Shown: positions 8,480 to 17,840 of the stretch, piece after piece | How the letters are laid out: every line of letters begins with the position of its first letter | Numbering within the stretch: position 1 is the first letter of the stretch | NCBI RefSeq assembly: GCF_902497995.1 | Contig: NZ_CABVII010000020.1 | Coordinates: 62,001-126,000 of the forward strand | Origin: Pseudomonas fluorescens | GTDB taxonomy: Bacteria; Pseudomonadota; Gammaproteobacteria; Pseudomonadales; Pseudomonadaceae | Direction: 5' to 3' | DNA: 64,000 bases | Made by a program: the position numbers and the translations under genes | Notes under the pieces: model-generated | The model's database searches: none | What the model was told of the DNA's origin: nothing | Seen by the model: only the letters and a program-made list of their open reading frames with translations

Positions 8480-9243
8480 GTTTTCAACTGCGCCGCGAAG
8501 AAGTGCTCGACGGCGATCACCTCAAAGCCATGCTCAATGAAAGCCCCGCTCGCGCAGCTCAGGCGATTCTGCTCGCTGCCCGTGAAGGCGTGCTCGACGC
8601 CCAGGCCTTGCTCGGGCAGATCCTGCTGGACGGGCAGGGCATTGAGCGGGATCAACCACTGGCGGTGCGCTGGTTCGGGATTGCCGCCAACGGCGGGCAC
8701 CTGATGGCGCGCAACATGCTCGGCCGGTGCCATGAGCATGGCTGGGGTTGTGCCGTGGATGCTTCGATTGCCGCACGGCATTACCGAATCGCGGCAGACG
8801 CGGGACTGGATTGGGCGATGTACAACTACGCCAACCTGCTGGCGACCGGGCGTGGTGTGATTGAGGATCAGCCGCAAGCGCTGAGTCTCTATCACCGCGC
8901 CGCAGAACTCGGCCACGCGAAGTCGATGAACCTGCTGGGGCGTTACCTGGAAGAAGGGCAGGCGTGCGCACCGGATCTGCCGGCCGCCCGCGACTGGTAT
9001 CGACGCTCGGCGATCGGCGGGGACTTTCGCGGGCAGTTCAGTTATGCCGCTGTGCTGACGGATGAAGGGAGTATCGAGGAGGCGCTGGTCTGGTTGCGCA
9101 AGGCGCTGGCTGGCGGCAATCTGAATTTTTTGCGGGTGGCGAGCAAGGCGTTGCAAGCAGCGAGCGATCCGCACATTCGCGCCCTGGCCAGCGACTATGC
9201 CCGGCGCCACGCCGAACTCGAGCAAGAACACCGGCCCCTGTAG
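8476..9243 (+). CDS. Sel1-repeat protein
   Basis: 255-residue protein made of about five Sel1-type (TPR-like) helical repeats, seen as recurring segments such as AQALLGQILLDGQG, HLMARNMLGRCHEHGWG, WAMYNYANLLATGRG and KSMNLLGRYLEEGQ. Sel1 proteins usually act as protein-binding scaffolds; the partner here is unknown. It is overlapped with piuC, and from memory the same pair occurs in P. aeruginosa (PA4515-PA4516). The stop TAG at 9241-9243 is part of the first copy of a downstream REP array, so the repeat sets the C-terminus. Confidence 0.88.
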   Translation: MSFQLRREEVLDGDHLKAMLNESPARAAQAILLAAREGVLDAQALLGQILLDGQGIERDQPLAVRWFGIAANGGHLMARNMLGRCHEHGWGCAVDASIAARHYRIAADAGLDWAMYNYANLLATGRGVIEDQPQALSLYHRAAELGHAKSMNLLGRYLEEGQACAPDLPAARDWYRRSAIGGDFRGQFSYAAVLTDEGSIEEALVWLRKALAGGNLNFLRVASKALQAASDPHIRALASDYARRHAELEQEHRPL

Positions 9244-9404
9244 GAGCCAGGCTTGCCGGCGAAGGCGATTTCACGGACGCCTTCGCTGTAGGAGCCAGGC
9301 TTGCCGGCGAAGGCGATTTCACGGACGCCGTCGCTGTAGGAGCCAGGCTTGCCGGCGAAGGCGATTTCACGGACGCCTTCGTCGGCAAGCCTGGCTCCTA
9401 CAGG
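9238..9404. repeat. Tandem 48-nt REP array, GCCAGG subfamily
   Basis: Three head-to-tail copies of a 48-nt unit start at 9241, 9289 and 9337 (TAGGAGCCAGGCTTGCCGG then GCGAAGGCGATTTCACGGAC). They differ only at a T/G in GACGCCTTCG versus GACGCCGTCG. A single inverted arm (GGCAAGCCTGGCTCCTACAG) closes the array near 9382-9403. Confidence 0.92.
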
Positions 9405-9417
9405 GAGCGTGCAGCGC

Positions 9418-10581
9418 TTACACGTAGAACGATTTCAGCGGCGGGAAGCCATTGAATTCAACGGCGCTGTAGCTGGTGGTGTAGGCACCGGTCGACAACC
9501 AGTACATACGATCACCGATCGCCAGGTTCAGCGGCAGGCCATACTTGTAGTTTTCGTACATGATGTCGGCGCTGTCGCAAGTCGGGCCGGCGATGACCAC
9601 TTCTTCCATTTCGCCTTTCTTCTCGGTCCAGATCGGGAACTTGATGGCTTCGTCCATGGTTTCGATCAGGCCGGAGAACTTGCCCACATCCGTGTACACC
9701 CAGCGCTCGACGGCGGTACGGGACTTACGTGCAACCAGCACCACTTCACTGACCAGGATGCCGGCGTTGGCGATCAGCGAACGGCCTGGCTCCAGGATGA
9801 TTTCCGGCAGTTCGTCACCGAAGTCTTCCTTGAGGAAGCGGATGATTTCTTCGGCGTAGGTTTCCAGGCTGTTGGTACGGGTGATGTAGTTGGCCGGGAA
9901 GCCACCGCCCATGTTGATCAGCTTGAGCACGATGCCGTCTTCTTCCTTCAGGCGCTCGAAGATCACTTTGACCTTGGCGATCGCTGCGTCCCAGACGCTG
10001 ATGTCGCGCTGTTGCGAGCCGACGTGGAACGAGATGCCGTAAGGCACCAGACCCAGGTCGCGGGCGAGGATCAGCAGGTCCATGGCCATGTCGGTCTGGC
10101 AGCCGAATTTGCGCGACAGAGGCCAGTCGGCGGTGGTCGAGCCTTCGGTCAGGATGCGCACATAGACTTTCGAACCCGGAGCGGCCTTGGCGATGTTGCG
10201 CAGGTCGGCTTCGGAGTCGGTGGAGAACAGGCGCACGCCTTTCTCGTAGAAATAACGGATGTCTTTGGATTTCTTGATGGTGTTGCCGTAGCTGATACGG
10301 TCGGCGCTGACGCCGCGGTCCATCACCTTGTCCAGCTCATAGATCGAAGCGATGTCGAAGCTCGACCCCTTGTCTTTCAACAGGTCAATGATCTCGACAG
10401 CCGGGTTGGCTTTTACCGCGTAATAGACTTTGGCGAATTCGAAACCGGCGCGCAGGTCATCGTAGGCCTGGCTGATCATCGCGGTGTCGATCACCACGAA
10501 CGGGGTTTCTTGCTTGTCGGCGAACGCCTTCATTTTGTCAAAGGTGGCGCGCTCGAAATAATCTTCGACGTTGATCGACAT
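9418..10581 (-). CDS. speC: Ornithine (or lysine/ornithine) decarboxylase, fold type III
   Basis: 387-residue PLP enzyme that decarboxylates ornithine to putrescine at the head of polyamine synthesis. The PLP lysine is K57 in YYAVKANP; the GGGFPANY glycine loop, the EPGRSLIANAG phosphate-binding segment and the active-site Cys in GPTCDSAD are all present, and the length equals that of eukaryotic-type bacterial ODCs. The start chosen is ATG 10581 after TAGGAG; the frame is open upstream to 10674, but that part is leader sequence. A terminator-shaped hairpin lies about 110 nt upstream of the start and may attenuate or insulate this gene. Some family members also use lysine, so the substrate is not settled by sequence alone. 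Confidence 0.93.
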   Translation of the reverse strand: MSINVEDYFERATFDKMKAFADKQETPFVVIDTAMISQAYDDLRAGFEFAKVYYAVKANPAVEIIDLLKDKGSSFDIASIYELDKVMDRGVSADRISYGNTIKKSKDIRYFYEKGVRLFSTDSEADLRNIAKAAPGSKVYVRILTEGSTTADWPLSRKFGCQTDMAMDLLILARDLGLVPYGISFHVGSQQRDISVWDAAIAKVKVIFERLKEEDGIVLKLINMGGGFPANYITRTNSLETYAEEIIRFLKEDFGDELPEIILEPGRSLIANAGILVSEVVLVARKSRTAVERWVYTDVGKFSGLIETMDEAIKFPIWTEKKGEMEEVVIAGPTCDSADIMYENYKYGLPLNLAIGDRMYWLSTGAYTTSYSAVEFNGFPPLKSFYV

Positions 10582-10686
10582 GCTGGAGACTCCTAAGGGC
10601 AAACTGAAATTAACAATGGGTGCAAATGAACGTCCTCCGTATCCCCACTTTGGTTCGCCTACTTCCCAAGGCATGTCGCCGAAAGC

Positions 10687-10723
10687 AAAAAGGCCACGGG
10701 AGGCGGTGCTTTCCCTTGGCCTT
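10687..10723 (-). terminator. Intrinsic-terminator-like hairpin in the speC leader
   Basis: On the minus strand AAGGCCAAGGGA pairs with TCCCGTGGCCTT (one mismatch) and is followed by TTTTTG. It ends ~105 nt before the speC start. It may end the osmoprotectant operon's transcripts or act as an attenuator for speC. Confidence 0.65.
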
Positions 10724-10948
10724 GCTGTCTCGTCGTCAGTACTTGAGCCGGATGGATCGTTTCCAGCATGGACGTTCGGCGCGAACTTTAGGGCGTGAGG
10801 GGCTTGAGATCAACAAAAAATGTCGCGTTTTTACACGCTTCCGTCGTGCGGCCCCGGACAACTACTGATGTAGCTGACCTGCGTGACAGTGTGATGTTCC
10901 CGTAGGAGGGAGATTTTCGGGGATTCAGCGGGCATTGTGGTGCCCCCA

Positions 10949-11042
10949 TTCGCGGGCAAGCCCGCTCCCACAGGGGATTTTTGTTCATGCACCTATTGCA
11001 TGCAAATCACAGATCCAATGTGGGAGCGGGCTTGCCCGCGAA
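10949..11042. repeat. REP doublet, GCCCG subfamily, tails facing inward
   Basis: Left arm TTCGCGGGCAAGCCCGCTCC and right arm GGAGCGGGCTTGCCCGCGAA are inverted; the orientation is opposite to the doublets at 613 and 2365. Confidence 0.88.
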
Positions 11043-11050
11043 GGCGTCGG

Positions 11051-12208
11051 TCAGGCCAATGCGGCTTCCGCAGGCGAAACAATGCTGGTCTTGCCCCCAC
11101 GGGACTTGCCAGAGCTCAAATACTCGGCAATCGATTCCTGAGTCACCTCACCCAGGAACACCCGTTCGGCATCCATCACCGGCAACCACGAACGATTGAA
11201 CTCGTACATGCGCGACAGCAGGATGCGCAAATGCTCGTCGTACGCCGCCGTGGCGTTGAACTCACGCAAGTATTGCGTGCAGGTGCCGGCCTGACGGTGC
11301 AAGTCGCGACGTCGCACATAACCGAGCGCCTTGTTCTCGGAGCACGTCACTACCAAATAGCGACGGTCATGCTCATCCATCAGCTCCAGCGCTTCGGCCA
11401 CCGGCGTTTCCGGGCTCACCGACGGCGCGTTGTCCGCTGCATCTTCAGCTTTCACCAACAACAAGCGCTTGAGCGTGCTGTCCTGGCCGACGAAGTTGCT
11501 GACAAAGTCGTCTGCCGGGTGCGCGAGCAAGGTGTCCGGATGGTCGATCTGCAGCAGCTTGCCGGCGCGGAAGATCGCAATCTTGTCGCCCAGCTTGATC
11601 GCTTCGTCGATGTCATGGCTGACCATGATCACCGTCTTGTTCAGCGCCCGCTGCATCTCGAAGAACTCGTTCTGGATCATTTCGCGGTTGATCGGGTCGA
11701 CCGCGCCGAACGGTTCATCCATCAACAGCAGCGGCGCATCGGCCGCCAGCGCGCGAATCACGCCGATCCGCTGTTGCTGGCCACCGGACAACTCACGCGG
11801 GTAGCGAGTCAGGTACTGCTTGGGCTCGAGCTTGATCATGCTCATCAACTCCCGGGCGCGGTCGTGGCATTTCTGCTTGTCCCAGCCCAGCAGGCGCGGA
11901 ACGATGGTGATGTTTTCCTCGATGGTCATGTTCGGGAACAAGCCGATCTGCTGGATCACATAACCGATGTTGCGACGCAGGGTCACGGCGTCGAGGTCGG
12001 TGGTGTCTTCGCCGTTGATCAGGATCTTGCCCGACGTCGGCTTGATCAGGCGGTTGATCATCTTCAGCGTGGTGCTTTTGCCGCAGCCCGATGGCCCGAG
12101 GAACACACAGATCTCGCCTTCATTGACGGTCAGGCTTACCGAGTCCACGGCTTTCACATCTTTGCCGTTGCTTTGGAAGGTCTTGCTGAGGTTTTGAAGT
12201 TCGATCAT
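11051..12208 (-). CDS. Osmoprotectant (betaine/choline/carnitine) ABC importer, ATPase with CBS domains
   Basis: 385-residue ATP-binding subunit of an OpuC/Osm-type importer of quaternary ammonium osmolytes. Walker A is GPSGCGKST, the signature is LSGGQQQR and Walker B is PLLLMDEPFGA. Two CBS domains follow in the C-terminal ~130 residues (for example PVAEALELMDEHDRRYLVV); in this family they sense ionic strength or nucleotides. The ATG at 12208 overlaps the TGA of the preceding permease (ATGA), so the start MIELQNL is preferred over an upstream in-frame start. It is the last gene of a four-gene minus-strand operon. Confidence 0.9.
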   Translation of the reverse strand: MIELQNLSKTFQSNGKDVKAVDSVSLTVNEGEICVFLGPSGCGKSTTLKMINRLIKPTSGKILINGEDTTDLDAVTLRRNIGYVIQQIGLFPNMTIEENITIVPRLLGWDKQKCHDRARELMSMIKLEPKQYLTRYPRELSGGQQQRIGVIRALAADAPLLLMDEPFGAVDPINREMIQNEFFEMQRALNKTVIMVSHDIDEAIKLGDKIAIFRAGKLLQIDHPDTLLAHPADDFVSNFVGQDSTLKRLLLVKAEDAADNAPSVSPETPVAEALELMDEHDRRYLVVTCSENKALGYVRRRDLHRQAGTCTQYLREFNATAAYDEHLRILLSRMYEFNRSWLPVMDAERVFLGEVTQESIAEYLSSGKSRGGKTSIVSPAEAALA

Positions 12209-12858
12209 TTGAGGAGTCCTTTTGGAGTCAGCGTGCGTTGCAGCCATTGCAGAAGCAGGTCGGCGAAGATGGCCAGGAGACTGACCAGCACGGCGCCGAC
12301 GATCAGCATCGACATATCGCTGCGGCTGATGGAAGCGAGAATAAGTACACCAAGGCCACCGGCACCGATGGTCGCGGCGATGGTCATGACGCCAATGTTC
12401 ATGACCACGGCGGTGCGCACACCGGCGAGGATCACCGGCACGGCAATCGGCAGTTCGACCATGCGCAGGCGCTGGCCAAAGGTCATGCCGATGCCGCGGG
12501 CGGCTTCGCGAATGCCGGGCTCGACGCCAGTCAGGGCGAGGTAGGTGTTACGCATGATCGGCAGCAGCGAGTACAGAAACACGGCGGTGATCGCCGGCAT
12601 CGGGCCCAGGCCCTGGCCGAATTTCGAGTAGAACGGCAGCAGCAGGCCGAAAAGGGCAATCGACGGCACGGTCAGCAGCACAGTGGCGCTGGCTTGCAAG
12701 GGACCGGCGAGCGTCGGAAAGCGGGTCATCAGGATGCCGAGCGGCACGCCGACCAGAATCGCCAGGGTCACGGCGATGCCGACCAGGGTGATGTGCTGCC
12801 AGGTCAGTTGCACAACCTGCGGCCAGTCGAGATGGGAAAAGGCGTTCAAAAATTCCAT
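12205..12858 (-). CDS. Osmoprotectant ABC importer, permease
   Basis: 217-residue inner-membrane permease with the MetI-like fold, several hydrophobic helices and the EAA loop REAARGIGMTFGQRLRMVELP. It pairs with the second permease of the operon (13785-14501) and with the CBS-type ATPase, whose start it overlaps by 3 nt. The substrate is inferred from the binding protein next to it. Confidence 0.9.
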   Translation of the reverse strand: MEFLNAFSHLDWPQVVQLTWQHITLVGIAVTLAILVGVPLGILMTRFPTLAGPLQASATVLLTVPSIALFGLLLPFYSKFGQGLGPMPAITAVFLYSLLPIMRNTYLALTGVEPGIREAARGIGMTFGQRLRMVELPIAVPVILAGVRTAVVMNIGVMTIAATIGAGGLGVLILASISRSDMSMLIVGAVLVSLLAIFADLLLQWLQRTLTPKGLLK

Positions 12859-12870
12859 GTCTTTTCCTCC

Positions 12871-13764
12871 TCAGTTGATAGGGTGCTGGCGCAGGAAATC
12901 TGCGGCAACGGATGAAGGGCTTTCGTGGCCGACATCGACCCGTGCATTCAGCGCACGCATGGTGGCGTCATCGAACAGCTCGGCCAGCGGTTTGATTTCT
13001 TCCGCCAGTTTCGGATGGGCATCCAGGTACTCCTGACGCACCACCGGCGCAGCGGTGTAGTCCGGGAAGTAATGCTTGTCGTCTTCCAGCAACTTGAGCT
13101 TGAAGGCGTTCAAGCGACCGTCGGTGGTGTAGACCAGGCCGGCAAATACCTGACCATTGCGCAGGGCGGTGTAGACCAGCCCGGCATCCATCTGGCGGGT
13201 ATTTTTGCGGGTCAGGTTCATGCCGTAGAGGTCGACCATGCCGTCCATGCCGTCGGAACGATTGGCGAACTCGGTGTCCAGGGCAACAAGGTGATTAGTC
13301 TTGGCCTCAGCCTGCATCACCGTGTTCAGCTCGCTGATGGTGTTGATCTGCGGGTAAGCCTTCGCGGTTTTTTCAGGCAATGCCAAGGCGTAGGTATTGC
13401 TGAATTTCGATGGGGTAAGCCAGATCAGGCCTTTTTTCGCGTCGAGTTCTTTCACACGGGCGTAGGACTGAGCGCTGTCGAGTTTGTCGGTGACATGGTT
13501 GTAAGCCACCAGCGACACGCCGGTGTATTCCCACATCAGGTCCAGTTGCCCACTTTCCTGAGCGCTGCGGGCGAGGGTACTGCCCAGGCCGCCGGTCACC
13601 TGGGTGTCGTAACCCTTGGTGCGCAGGTACTGGGAGGTGATTTCCGCCAGCAGGGTCTGTTCGGTGAACACCCGGGCGCCGATGCGGATCACCGGTTTTT
13701 CAGCGGCTTGGGCAAATCCTGCGAACAGCAGGGCGCAGCCTAAAAATAAGCATACCTTTTTCAT
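12871..13764 (-). CDS. Osmoprotectant ABC importer, periplasmic binding protein
   Basis: 297-residue solute-binding protein of the OpuAC/OsmX type. A signal peptide (MKKVCLFLGC...FAQA, cleavage before AEKP) is followed by the family opening IRIGARVFTEQTLLAEI and GGLGSTLARSAQESGQLDLMWEYTG. Exact ligand (betaine, choline, carnitine or other) cannot be read from the sequence. The start is ATG 13764. An open frame continues upstream to 14049, but that part is the out-of-frame shadow of the upstream permease. Confidence 0.9.
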   Translation of the reverse strand: MKKVCLFLGCALLFAGFAQAAEKPVIRIGARVFTEQTLLAEITSQYLRTKGYDTQVTGGLGSTLARSAQESGQLDLMWEYTGVSLVAYNHVTDKLDSAQSYARVKELDAKKGLIWLTPSKFSNTYALALPEKTAKAYPQINTISELNTVMQAEAKTNHLVALDTEFANRSDGMDGMVDLYGMNLTRKNTRQMDAGLVYTALRNGQVFAGLVYTTDGRLNAFKLKLLEDDKHYFPDYTAAPVVRQEYLDAHPKLAEEIKPLAELFDDATMRALNARVDVGHESPSSVAADFLRQHPIN

Positions 13765-13784
13765 ATCAATTCCTTTGCCGAGGC

Positions 13785-14501
13785 TTAAGACGGGCGCAGC
13801 CCGCGTTCGAGCCAGAGGCGGCTGGCGAGTGTCACCAGGCCGTCGAGCAGCAAGGCCAGCAGGGCGGTGCAGGCCGCGCCGAGCAGCAGTTGCGGCTGAT
13901 TGTTCAGGGCGATGCCGGGGAAAATCAGGCTGCCCAGGCTGTTGGCGCCGATCAGGAACGCCAGCGGTGCGGTACCGACGTTGATCGCCAGGGCCACGCG
14001 CACGCCACCGATGATGATCGGCACGGCGTTCGGCAGTTCGACCCGCCACAACACCTGAGTCGGTGTCATGCCGATGCCGACGGCCGCTTCCTTGAGCGAA
14101 CCCTGGACGTTTTTCAGGCCTTCATAGGTATTGCGCACGATCGGCAACAGCGAGGCGAGGAACAGGGCGAAGATCGCGGGGCCGCTGCCGATGCCGAGGA
14201 AACCCAGGGCGATGGCCAGTACGGCGAGAGGCGGCACGGTATTGCCGATGTTGAAGATCTGCATGAAGCGCTCGGCGCGTCCAACCATGGTCGGGCGGCT
14301 GAGGAAGATGCCGGCGGGTATGCCCACGACGAGGGCGGCCAGCATGGAAACGAGGACAAGAATCAAATGAGCTTGCAGGTAAAACAACAAATCGTCGCGG
14401 TAATGTTCGATCGTATCGATGCCGATCCAGTGGATCAGCAGGGCCAGAAGGGCGATTACCAGCGCGCCTCCTATCAGCCCTTTGCCATAGTGGATAGCCA
14501 C
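13785..14501 (-). CDS. Osmoprotectant ABC importer, permease (first gene of operon)
   Basis: 238-residue MetI-type permease with about six hydrophobic helices and the EAA loop KEAAVGIGMTPTQVLWRVELP. GTG at 14501 is chosen as start because AGGAG lies 7 nt upstream; the longer ATG start at 14555 has no ribosome site. The order permease, binding protein, permease, ATPase is typical of OpuC/Osm operons. Confidence 0.88.
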   Translation of the reverse strand: MAIHYGKGLIGGALVIALLALLIHWIGIDTIEHYRDDLLFYLQAHLILVLVSMLAALVVGIPAGIFLSRPTMVGRAERFMQIFNIGNTVPPLAVLAIALGFLGIGSGPAIFALFLASLLPIVRNTYEGLKNVQGSLKEAAVGIGMTPTQVLWRVELPNAVPIIIGGVRVALAINVGTAPLAFLIGANSLGSLIFPGIALNNQPQLLLGAACTALLALLLDGLVTLASRLWLERGLRPS

Positions 14502-14618
14502 AGGCGGACTCCTTTTTTTCTTTGTCGGCGAACGCAGTCCCGTGTGGCATACCATTCCTGGATACCGGGAAAATCAACGTTCGCGAGAAGCAGCTCTTCA
14601 TGCCGCGCGCTTTCCCCT

Positions 14619-14745
14619 GTAGGAGCTGGCTTGTCGAATCGTCGCACCGCAGCGAAAGACGTCAACGATGATGCGTTCGGTCTGAATGAACGCATTGTCT
14701 GGACGTTTTTCGTCGGAACGCCGCCCGGAGCAAGCTCGCTCCTAC
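14619..14745. repeat. Degenerate REP-like pair
   Basis: GTAGGAGCTGGCTTGTCGAA at the left and GGAGCAAGCTCGCTCCTAC at the right are inverted, diverged relatives of the REP arms; the right end is itself a short palindrome like the single element at 16634. Confidence 0.6.
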
Positions 14746-14934
14746 AGGGGGAAAACGTACGGCTTATCGAGCCATAAGCGCAGCCTCGTCAGGCTAACTT
14801 ACTGATTTTTTCAACCCTGACGAATAGTCATAACAGGGGAGTGGACGCCTCCACGCCGTAAAAGGTTCCCATCTGAAGCCACATTTGGCCACCCTTAATG
14901 TGCTCAACGGTTCGGTTATTGAGTCAAGTTGGGC

Positions 14935-14940
14935 TATAAT
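14935..14940 (+). promoter_or_regulatory. -10-like element of prfC
   Basis: A perfect TATAAT lies 39 nt upstream of the prfC ATG. The -35 region is weak (TTCGGT, 18-nt spacing). Confidence 0.5.
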
Positions 14941-14978
14941 CTGCGCCCTTTTTTGAATTACCTGCCAGGCGATTTCCC

Positions 14979-16562
<1,584 letters not shown>

Positions 16563-16580
16563 GCGCTGACCTGAAACACC

Positions 16581-16613
16581 AAAAGCCCCGTTGCGAAAGC
16601 TGCGGGGTTTTTC
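16581..16613 (+). terminator. prfC intrinsic terminator
   Basis: GCCCCGTTGC, a GAAA loop and GCTGCGGGG form a hairpin with one internal mismatch, followed by TTTTTCTTT. Confidence 0.85.
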
Positions 16614-16633
16614 TTTGGCCGACACTTTCCCCT

Positions 16634-16655
16634 GTGGGAGCAAGCTCGCTCCTAC
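16634..16655. repeat. Single REP-like palindrome
   Basis: GTGGGAGCAAGCTCGCTCC plus TAC forms a compact palindrome. It coincides with residue ~113 of the overlapping minus-strand ORF, where family similarity stops. Confidence 0.7.
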
Positions 16656-17029
16656 AAAAAAATGTTCCCTGGTGAAAAACCATCTGCCATTGCTCGTCCT
16701 GTTTACGCCAAATTGAACTGCGGCGGCTATTGCTGGCAGCGGTGTGACATTGATAGGTCACCAGGGCCGAATGCTCCGAGAGAGGTTTGACGGCGAATTC
16801 GCTGATGGTGCGTTGGGTGAATGGCTGACAAGGCAATTGCTCGACCAGGTCAGCTTTGCTCCAAATGCCGCCACTGGCACCGAATTCGGTGAAGTCGTCG
16901 GCAATCAGCCGGGAGATTTCTTCGGCATCGCCTCGGGTGGCTTGTGACAGCAAGCGTCGTTCGAGTTCGAGCAATGTTTGCAACAGGTCCATTGTTTTGG
17001 CCTTCTTCCGAGATATTGAACATAACTTT

Positions 17030-17110
17030 GTAGGAGCAAGCTTGCTCGCGATGGAGTGTCAGCCAAGTAGATGTTGACTGACACACCGTCGCGAGCAAGC
17101 TTGCTCCTAC
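17030..17110. repeat. REP doublet, GTAGGAGCAAGC subfamily
   Basis: GTAGGAGCAAGCTTGCTCGC and its inverse at the right end enclose a ~37-nt spacer. The arms differ from the GGGCTTG subfamilies. Confidence 0.85.
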
Positions 17111-17291
17111 AGGGGACATTTAATGCCTGTTAAATAACCATTCGCCATAGCGATTATGCAAAACCATTCTCTGCACCAGCGGCATTTCCCGGCGATCATC
17201 AACGTTCTGGTTTGAGAACCCGCTCGATTGCAACTGGGTTTCGCACAATGCCACGACACCCGGGTTCGTCGTGGGCAGGAGGGAATCGGCT

Positions 17292-17522
17292 ATGAGCATG
17301 TTTCTACGCGGTGTTTTGTTGCTGAAGGTGTTGGTGCTGCTGTCACTCGGTTCGTCGGCGGCGTGGGCGGAATGTCAGGAGCATGACAAACAGGCCTGGA
17401 ATTGGCAGGACACGCAGAGCGAGATGATGATCGCCAAATCCGAATCAGAGCCGGGTGATCAGGGGCAGGGTGGTAGCGCGGATGATGACGATTCGATGAG
17501 CGATGAAGAGGACGACAGCTAG
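17292..17522 (+). CDS. Small secreted acidic protein, unknown function
   Basis: 76 residues. ATG 17292 follows an excellent ribosome site (GGAGGG, 7 nt). The N-terminal ~26 residues form a signal peptide (two positive-charge sites, long Leu-rich core, AWA cleavage before ECQEHD). The mature part is short, opens with a Cys, contains QAWNWQDTQ, and ends in a run of Asp/Glu/Ser (ADDDD then DEEDD). I do not recognise the family. The strong start, export signal and composition suggest a real gene; a metal- or cation-binding periplasmic peptide is possible but unproven. A perfect 12-bp hairpin follows. Confidence 0.65.
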   Translation: MSMFLRGVLLLKVLVLLSLGSSAAWAECQEHDKQAWNWQDTQSEMMIAKSESEPGDQGQGGSADDDDSMSDEEDDS

Positions 17523-17544
17523 ACGTAAACACAGACATACAGAA

Positions 17545-17589
17545 AACCTCTTCTACACCGATTGATATGCCATCGAAGTAGAAGAGGTT
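17545..17589 (+). terminator. Hairpin after the small secreted protein
   Basis: AACCTCTTCTAC (17545-17556) and GTAGAAGAGGTT (17578-17589) are perfect inverted repeats around a 21-nt loop. There is no T-run, so it may stabilise or process the mRNA rather than terminate it. Confidence 0.55.
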
Positions 17590-17611
17590 CGTGAGCCGGT
17601 CAATTATCCCT

Positions 17612-17699
17612 GTGGGAGCGGGCTTGCTCGCGAATGCGGTCTGTCAGTCGACATTGATGCTGACTGGCATAACGCCTTCGCGAGCAAGCCCGCTCCCAC
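17612..17699. repeat. REP doublet, GCTCG subfamily, copy 1 of a duplicated pair
   Basis: Inverted GTGGGAGCGGGCTTGCTCG arms around an unusual spacer (TGCGGTCTGTCAGTCGAC...). Nearly identical to the doublet at 17746-17833. Confidence 0.92.
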
Positions 17700-17745
17700 A
17701 TTTGTTTTGTGGTGTTAAATCAATTTTTCTGCACAGCCAGACCCT

Positions 17746-17833
17746 GTGGGAGCGGGCTTGCTCGCGAATGCGGTCTGTCAGTCGACATTGATGCTGACTG
17801 GCATAACGCCCTCGCGAGCAAGCCCGCTCCCAC
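17746..17833. repeat. REP doublet, GCTCG subfamily, copy 2 of a duplicated pair
   Basis: Same 88-nt sequence as 17612-17699, spacer included, apart from one T-to-C change (CGCCCTCGCG). It ends 7 nt from the dppF stop codon. Confidence 0.92.
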
Positions 17834-17840
17834 ATTAATT

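Larger units (their letters stand above)
10582..11050. other. Intergenic region upstream of speC
   Basis: 469 bp without a supported gene. It holds the speC leader, a hairpin with a T-run on the minus strand (10687-10723) and a REP doublet (10949-11042). Short open frames here are not supported. Confidence 0.7.
14502..14978. other. Divergent intergenic region between the osmoprotectant operon and prfC
   Basis: 477 bp with no supported gene. It contains a degenerate REP pair (14619-14745), and near the right end a -10-like TATAAT for prfC. I see no clear structured RNA here. Confidence 0.65.

Noticed and set aside
9038..9388. Repetitive ORF (ASLAPT units) over the REP array
   Set aside because: Its repeats are only the translation of the 48-nt DNA units; no start signal or family.
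9241..9403. Possible short CRISPR-like array
   Set aside because: Units are contiguous without variable spacers, and the arms match the REP family seen elsewhere in the window.
13765..14049. N-terminal extension of the osmoprotectant binding protein
   Set aside because: The extra residues overlap the upstream permease in another frame and lack a signal peptide, whereas ATG 13764 starts a clear one.
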